Part shown: positions 43,358 through 48,130 of the stretch, piece after piece | Layout: the number at the start of each line of letters is the position of its first letter | Position numbering within the stretch: the first letter of the stretch is position 1 | Source: Candidatus Praeruminimicrobium purgamenti | GTDB taxonomy: Bacteria; Elusimicrobiota; Endomicrobiia; Endomicrobiales; Endomicrobiaceae | Assembly: GCA_018433585.1 (NCBI GenBank) | Contig: JAHDQW010000004.1 | Location: 1 to 48,130 of the forward strand | DNA length: 48,130 nucleotides | Reading direction: 5' to 3' | Made by a program: the position numbers and the translations under genes | The notes under the pieces: model-generated | Database searches by the model: none | Seen by the model: only the letters and a program-made list of their open reading frames with translations | Told to the model about the DNA's origin: nothing

Positions 43358-44233
43358 ATGAAATTTAAAGATAAATTAGCGTCTAATGATTTTATTGTAA
43401 CGGCTGAGCTTTTCCCTCCTAAAGGAACCGATGTATCAGTATTGCTGGGAAAAGCCGATATACTTTCAAAAGCCGTGGATGCGATAAATATTACAGACAA
43501 CCAAAGAGCTTCTATGAGAGTAGGTTCTCTGGCTATATGCAAACTTTTAAAAGACAAAGGTTACGAACCGATACTGCAAATGACTTGCAGAGACAGAAAC
43601 AGAATAGCTTTGCAGTCGGATTTATTAAGCGCAAGCGTTTTAGGAATAGAAAATGTTCTTATCCTCAGCGGAGACCATACATCGGCGGGCGAATATGCAG
43701 GCACAAAAGCGGTATATGATCTTGACCCTGTTCAACTGATAAAAACAGCAAGACTGCTTGAAACGGGAGTTGATCTTGCGGGTAAAAAACTTAAAGGCAG
43801 TCCTAAATTTTGTATCGGAGCCGTCGCAAACCCTACCGCAAGCCCAATAGATCTGCAAATCTTAATGCTTGAAAAAAAATTCAATTCAGGAATAGAATTC
43901 GTTCAAACACAGACCGTCTTTGACATAGTGCAATTTCAAACATTTTTTGATAAAATAAAAACCAAGAATATTAACAATATTAAAATATTACCGGGAGTCA
44001 CAGTGATTAAATCTGTTGCTTTTATGGATTTTCTTAAGAAGCTTCCGGGGGTAAACATCCCTCAAAACATTCAGGACAGAATCATCGCTGCAAAAAATCC
44101 GTTTGAAGAAGGCATGCAGATTTGTGCGGAAACCATACGCAAATTAAGAGATTTTGCGGACGGTGTGCATATAATGGCTATAGGAATAGAAGAAAACATT
44201 CCTTACATATTGGAAAAATCGGGGCAATTATGA
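43358..44233 (+). CDS. metF: 5,10-Methylenetetrahydrofolate reductase
   Basis: The 291-residue flavin enzyme of the MetF family reduces methylene- to methyl-tetrahydrofolate. TAELFPPKGTDV carries the N-terminal catalytic Glu, NITDNQRASMR and LQMTCRDRNR are the folate/flavin parts, LILSGDHT and FVQTQTVFD further signatures. Its partner metV lies upstream. The stop overlaps the start of the PorV-like gene (ATGA). Confidence 0.92.
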   Translation: MKFKDKLASNDFIVTAELFPPKGTDVSVLLGKADILSKAVDAINITDNQRASMRVGSLAICKLLKDKGYEPILQMTCRDRNRIALQSDLLSASVLGIENVLILSGDHTSAGEYAGTKAVYDLDPVQLIKTARLLETGVDLAGKKLKGSPKFCIGAVANPTASPIDLQILMLEKKFNSGIEFVQTQTVFDIVQFQTFFDKIKTKNINNIKILPGVTVIKSVAFMDFLKKLPGVNIPQNIQDRIIAAKNPFEEGMQICAETIRKLRDFADGVHIMAIGIEENIPYILEKSGQL

Positions 44234-45138
44234 GAAAAAAGATATCATTAACCTTGATGTTTGTCGCTTTGTCGTTTCAGCCTTTGTTTGCCGGAGGATC
44301 GGGAACCACTGCTTTTCAGGTTCTGCAAATTCCTATGACCGCTTATGAAGCGGCTCTTGCAAACAATTATATTTCAGATGCGTCATCATGCGTTACAAAT
44401 CCCGCTGTAGTTCCTTTTGCTCCGAGATCGGTAATATTAACTCATGCCGTTTACCTTGAAGATACAAATTACAGCGTTGCCGGATTCAATCTTCCCCTTA
44501 ACGAAAAATCAGGGTTAAACATTTCATGTATTTATTTTGATTTAGGCTCTATGACAAGAACTCTTGATAACGGAGCCGGAGGATATATAGAGCAGGGAAA
44601 ATTCGGCGCAGAAGACAAAGCTCTTAATATTTCTTACGGCTTTAAAATAAACAATTCTTTTTCCGCAGGCGTCACAGCAAAATACATTAAACAAACTATT
44701 GACGACGTTTCATACGAAGGATATGCCGGGCATTTAAGCGGACTTTATTTCGCGAATGATTCTTTATATTTCGGAGCAGGCATAAATAATTTCGGAACTC
44801 AGGTAGCCGGATATGATTTACCTACAAATCTATATCTTTCATGCTCCGGCAACGTAAATGAAAATACTGTTTTAATAGCTCAGCTCGACGAATATTTTAA
44901 TGACGATATATATGAGCTAAAGATTGCAAGCGAGGTAAGTCTGGAAAAAATATTGTTTTTCAGAGTCGGATACACAATACCTTTAAAAAAAGAAATTGAA
45001 GATTTTACATATGAATTTGTTTCGAATTTAACCGCGGGAGTAGGTTTAAAATTCGACTTTTTGTCTGTTGATTACGCATGGCTGCCGTCGGGCGATTTAG
45101 GCAATACTCATATGTTTTCCTTATTAGTTAAATTTTAA
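44230..45138 (+). CDS. PorV/PorQ-like outer-membrane beta-barrel protein
   Basis: The 302-residue protein begins with a signal peptide (RKKISLTLMFVALSF... LFAGG) at ATG 44230; a longer frame from 44122 lies inside metF. The mature start GGSGTTAFQVLQIP, then an AL-ANNYISDASSCVTNPA pattern (bioinformatic hallmark of PorV/UPF0164 barrels: 'D.....NPA'), many beta-strands and a C-terminal LLVKF point to the FadL-like PorV/PorQ group. In Bacteroidota PorV shuttles type IX cargo on the cell surface. It is followed 15 bp later by a protease with a type A-like sorting tail, supporting that role here. Confidence 0.78.
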   Translation: MRKKISLTLMFVALSFQPLFAGGSGTTAFQVLQIPMTAYEAALANNYISDASSCVTNPAVVPFAPRSVILTHAVYLEDTNYSVAGFNLPLNEKSGLNISCIYFDLGSMTRTLDNGAGGYIEQGKFGAEDKALNISYGFKINNSFSAGVTAKYIKQTIDDVSYEGYAGHLSGLYFANDSLYFGAGINNFGTQVAGYDLPTNLYLSCSGNVNENTVLIAQLDEYFNDDIYELKIASEVSLEKILFFRVGYTIPLKKEIEDFTYEFVSNLTAGVGLKFDFLSVDYAWLPSGDLGNTHMFSLLVKF

Positions 45139-45153
45139 TTTGAGAGAATAATA

Positions 45154-47691
45154 ATGGATAGAATTAAAAGAAATTTTTGCTTTTATTTTATTTGTGCATT
45201 TTTTGTATTTTCCGCAAACAATCTTTTTGCTGTCCCGGCAAATCCCGAACCGGCTGAAATTTCACAGCCTGACGGAACAACAATAAAACTTAAATTAAGA
45301 GGCGACGAATTTTATCACTGGCATGAAACCGCCGACGGGTACACAGTATTAAAAGACACTCAGACAAAATTTTGGACATATGCCCAGAAAAAATATGACG
45401 GAAGTCTTGAACCTTCGTCTTATGTCGTAGGGAAAACTTCTCCTTTGTCAGCCGGACTCAGCAAGTCTTTAAGGGATGAAGTCAAATTGGGCGCGGCCCA
45501 AATAAAGGTAAAAGAATTTAATTCCGATCTGCAAAAAACATATCAGAAAATCTCACAAGCGCAGAAGACATCTTCAATAAGCAAAACCGTATCGGCTTCC
45601 GGAACAAAAAAGAATTTAGTCATATTAGTACAGTTCAGCGATTTGGGATTCAGAGACAATAAGCCTTTTTCATCCTCTTCTTCCGATGATGACATAATAG
45701 CAGCCTATTACAATCTGTTTAACACTACAAATTATACGGAAGACGGAGCTGTAGGTTCGGTAAAAGATTTTTTTTACGAAGCCTCATACGGAACTTTAAC
45801 TATGGAATCGGTCATATCTCCCATAGTAACTCTTGATTCAAGTTACGTAGCATACGGAGAAAGCTCAAGCGCCACAAAGACTTCAAGAGATATGGTTAAA
45901 GAAGCTTTGGCAAAACTTAAAGCGGCAGGATTTGATTTTAAAGCCGTATGGCCTTCATCGGACGAACCGGAAGGATTAACATTCATTCATGCAGGCGGCG
46001 GAGCAGAATACAGCGGCAATAACAGCGCTTATATATGGTCTCATAAATGGAACCTTGCAACGCCGGTAATATATGACGGAATTACTTTCAGTTTGTATCA
46101 TACGGAACCTGCAAGAAGAGGATTTGACAGCATTTCTTCGACACAAGGAATAACCAGAATTGGAGTTATCTGCCACGAAGCGACTCATTTTTTCGGAATG
46201 CCTGATTTATACGATTATACATATACAAGCGCCGGTCTTGGGAACTTCTGTTTAATGTCCGGAGGAAACTGGAATGCGTCATCCTCGAACGTAAACTATT
46301 CGGGAAATGCTCCTGCTCATCCTTCGGCGTGGATAAAATATAAACTCGGCTGGATAACCCCTGCAACTGCCAGCGGAGGAACAAACACAATAGGCACATC
46401 TGCAACATCAAGTACGGCTTTTTATAAATTTACAGGAGAATCTTTCAGTTCGACCGAATATTTTTTGATGGAAAACAGACAAAGTTCCGGATTTGACAAA
46501 TATTTACCAGGAAGCACAAGAGGTCTTTTAATATATCATGTGGACGAATCACAATCTAACAACGACGACAAAACGCATTATCTTGTCGATTTGGAAGAAG
46601 CCGACGGAACTGCAGTATGGACAAACGACCATCTGGCAAATTATGTAAACAGCGGGCTGGATTCTGATTACTTTAGAAGCAATACGGTTACGGTATTTAA
46701 CGACAACTGCACCTCTTCTCCTAACAGCAAAAGCTATACTTCACAATCTTCCGGAATAAATATTTACGGAATTTCCGCCAGCGGTTCTACGATGTCATTT
46801 TCTATACCCGAAGCTTCAAACTATTCGACTTTTATAGATTCTCTTACAGATTCAAAAGGCTTGAAATTTTTAAATATGATAATGAAATATTCTCCTGAAA
46901 AAACGAAAGCAGAATTAAAGCTTTTAAGCGAATCGGAACAAACTAAAATAAACCAGTACTTCACGTTTACCGCATCAGGAGCCTTAGAAGCCGATAACAT
47001 GTATGATATTTATTATGCTTATACAAATGATTCCGCAATATACGGCATAGCAAAAACGCAGACGGGTCTTGTTTCGGCAGCGCATGCAAACTTAATAAAC
47101 AAATTAAATTATAATCTTAAAACTTCTTCTCAAAGTATTACCACGGTAGGTAACATAAGCAGCGGGAATGATTCCCCTTTAACAGAAGACACGTCAACCG
47201 CTTCGGGAACAAAACGTTTTACCGGAACCGACGCTCTTACAAACATAACGGCATATTCTAAAAATCTCGGATATCTTATGTATAAATTTATTAACATGTA
47301 CTCGGGAGAAGGTTATGATATTATAGAAATCACTTCTTCTACAATAATATCAAATTATACGACTTACGCTTATATCAAAGGAGAAAAAAGCATATCTTTT
47401 GATAATTTATCAAACGTAGTTTTTTATCCTAATCCTGTAAGAAACGGACAGCTTAATATAATTAATATGCCTTCAGGCACAACCGTTCTTGATATTCAAA
47501 TTTATACCATGGTTGGGAAAATAGTAAAAACCTTCAGTATTTCCGATACGCAGCTGAACGGAGACGGCTCAAGAACTCTTAAATGGGACTGTAAAAATGA
47601 CGGCGGAAGCAATGTCGCGCCGGGAGTATATCTGCTTCTGATTAAAACGTCATCCGATAAAAAAGTATCGAAAATTGCAGTTATCAGGTAA
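45154..47691 (+). CDS. Secreted M6-family metalloprotease with a type A sorting-like C-terminal domain
   Basis: The 845-residue protein has a signal peptide (about 1-26), an M6 propeptide (about 27-150, with GDEFYHWHETADGY), the catalytic domain (about 150-560) with zinc motif CHEATHFFGMPDLYD (His341, Glu342, His345) and SGGNWN, a middle region (about 560-750) I cannot assign, and a C-terminal domain (about 755-845) starting VVFYPNPVRNGQ and ending APGVYLLLIK...SKIAVIR. The tail matches type IX type A sorting domains or FlgD-like Ig domains. It should be an immune inhibitor A-like protease exported and anchored or released with the PorV-like partner upstream. Confidence 0.87.
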   Translation: MDRIKRNFCFYFICAFFVFSANNLFAVPANPEPAEISQPDGTTIKLKLRGDEFYHWHETADGYTVLKDTQTKFWTYAQKKYDGSLEPSSYVVGKTSPLSAGLSKSLRDEVKLGAAQIKVKEFNSDLQKTYQKISQAQKTSSISKTVSASGTKKNLVILVQFSDLGFRDNKPFSSSSSDDDIIAAYYNLFNTTNYTEDGAVGSVKDFFYEASYGTLTMESVISPIVTLDSSYVAYGESSSATKTSRDMVKEALAKLKAAGFDFKAVWPSSDEPEGLTFIHAGGGAEYSGNNSAYIWSHKWNLATPVIYDGITFSLYHTEPARRGFDSISSTQGITRIGVICHEATHFFGMPDLYDYTYTSAGLGNFCLMSGGNWNASSSNVNYSGNAPAHPSAWIKYKLGWITPATASGGTNTIGTSATSSTAFYKFTGESFSSTEYFLMENRQSSGFDKYLPGSTRGLLIYHVDESQSNNDDKTHYLVDLEEADGTAVWTNDHLANYVNSGLDSDYFRSNTVTVFNDNCTSSPNSKSYTSQSSGINIYGISASGSTMSFSIPEASNYSTFIDSLTDSKGLKFLNMIMKYSPEKTKAELKLLSESEQTKINQYFTFTASGALEADNMYDIYYAYTNDSAIYGIAKTQTGLVSAAHANLINKLNYNLKTSSQSITTVGNISSGNDSPLTEDTSTASGTKRFTGTDALTNITAYSKNLGYLMYKFINMYSGEGYDIIEITSSTIISNYTTYAYIKGEKSISFDNLSNVVFYPNPVRNGQLNIINMPSGTTVLDIQIYTMVGKIVKTFSISDTQLNGDGSRTLKWDCKNDGGSNVAPGVYLLLIKTSSDKKVSKIAVIR

Positions 47692-47694
47692 TCG

Positions 47695-48130
47695 ATGCTG
47701 AAGATTTCAAAAACAAAAATCATATTTATATCGATAGCGGTTTGGTATGCAGTCGGGAATTTTATATGGTGGCACATAAATACGCCAATCATTCCTTTTG
47801 CTATTTCAGCCAGACATTTTCTGGATGTTTTTACAGAAGGTTATTTATTTTATAACGCCCCTTTTATGGCATATCTGACAAAATTTTTCTTTTTTTTATT
47901 CGGAAAGGAATATTTTGATTTAATAATAATATTCATTAACTATATTTTCTTCTTACTTCCTCTTTACTTTATTTATAAAATAGGAGCCAAGCTGAAAGAT
48001 AAAGAAACAGGAAACATAGCAATGATCTTGTTTGCCCTTGTTCCTGCAATATACGGGATGAGCAGACAATACGGACATCAGGATTATCATATAATAGCTC
48101 CTCTCGTATTCAACATATATTGCCTGATAA
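47695..48130 (+). CDS. GT-C-like polytopic membrane protein, N-terminal part (runs off the right edge)
   Basis: The frame opens at ATG 47695, 3 bp after the protease stop, and stays open for 145 residues to the window end. It has at least three hydrophobic segments (about 8-26, 66-98 interrupted, 112-130) and, between the first two, ARHFLDVFTEGYLFYNAPF, like the first loop of dolichyl-phosphate-mannose-type glycosyltransferases (GT39/ArnT/PMT). SRQYGHQDYHI follows a membrane segment. Family and substrate are not certain. The tight spacing suggests it belongs to the PorV-protease unit. Confidence 0.6.
   Translation, partial: MLKISKTKIIFISIAVWYAVGNFIWWHINTPIIPFAISARHFLDVFTEGYLFYNAPFMAYLTKFFFFLFGKEYFDLIIIFINYIFFLLPLYFIYKIGAKLKDKETGNIAMILFALVPAIYGMSRQYGHQDYHIIAPLVFNIYCLI

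Noticed and set aside
1-48130. tRNA or rRNA genes, prophage, insertion sequences, integrases, toxin-antitoxin or defence genes.
   Set aside because: None was recognised on either strand by reading; short tRNAs could still be missed without a covariance search.

Overview
The window (48,130 bp, AT-rich, both strands densely coded) looks like a chromosomal segment of a strictly anaerobic, diderm bacterium. Support for an outer membrane: three beta-barrel proteins with signal peptides, a PorV-like protein and a secreted protease with a type A sorting-like C-terminus. Support for anaerobic life: rubredoxin, flavodiiron protein, superoxide reductase, rubrerythrin, and a MetV/MetF pair. Protein flavour and gene order suggest Elusimicrobiota, possibly an Endomicrobium relative; this is inference from memory and not proven here. 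No rRNA, tRNA, CRISPR array, insertion sequence or prophage was seen, and no stretch above 300 bp lacks a gene.

Layout. 1-4376 (minus): a secreted protein of repeated carboxypeptidase-regulatory-like domains that runs off the left edge, and a PcrA/UvrD helicase. 4447-5103 (plus): cysE. 5110-8821 (minus): DUF4416, an MFS transporter, a membrane metallophosphoesterase, rsmA. 9096-14895 (plus): a nitrogen-assimilation block with glnA, purF, a porin, amtB and glnB. Before glnA, purF and the porin-amtB-glnB group lies the same kind of element: GGRCAAAG at the foot of a long hairpin. 15043-16767: ilvB. 16891-21825 (plus): a PerR-type regulator and an oxygen/superoxide defence operon with rubredoxin, a NifS-like protein, IscU, a Cys-rich mini-protein, flavodiiron protein, a two-helix membrane peptide, superoxide reductase and rubrerythrin. 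21973-28266 (plus): an alginate-export-like porin, a cell-wall amidase, murI, queDCE and an RNase H. 28271-38976 (minus): a sulfatase-fold membrane phosphotransferase, YfhO, class II aldolase, 3D protein, TatD-linked radical SAM, tatD, metG, tsaB, tsaE, thiL. 39132-48130 (plus): glmU-prs-rplY-pth, metV-metF, a PorV-like protein, an M6 metalloprotease and the start of a GT-C-like membrane protein.

Most interesting points. (1) The NifS-like protein beside IscU has lost the PLP-binding lysine (Val202), neighbouring PLP-site residues and the substrate-carboxylate arginine, yet keeps the catalytic-loop cysteine. It is probably a pseudo-desulfurase serving an IscU inside a PerR-controlled oxygen-defence operon. 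(2) The three related hairpin leaders in the nitrogen block suggest attenuation control of glnA, purF and ammonium uptake; the glnA copy lies between a strong promoter and the gene and cannot be a terminator of an upstream gene. (3) At least six genes (pcrA, cysE, perR, the alginate-export porin, the sulfatase-fold gene, thiL) have a consensus -10 box only 8-11 bp before the start codon and no Shine-Dalgarno, so they are probably leaderless. (4) A PorV-like gene is directly followed by a protease with a type A-like sorting tail, hinting at type IX-like secretion.
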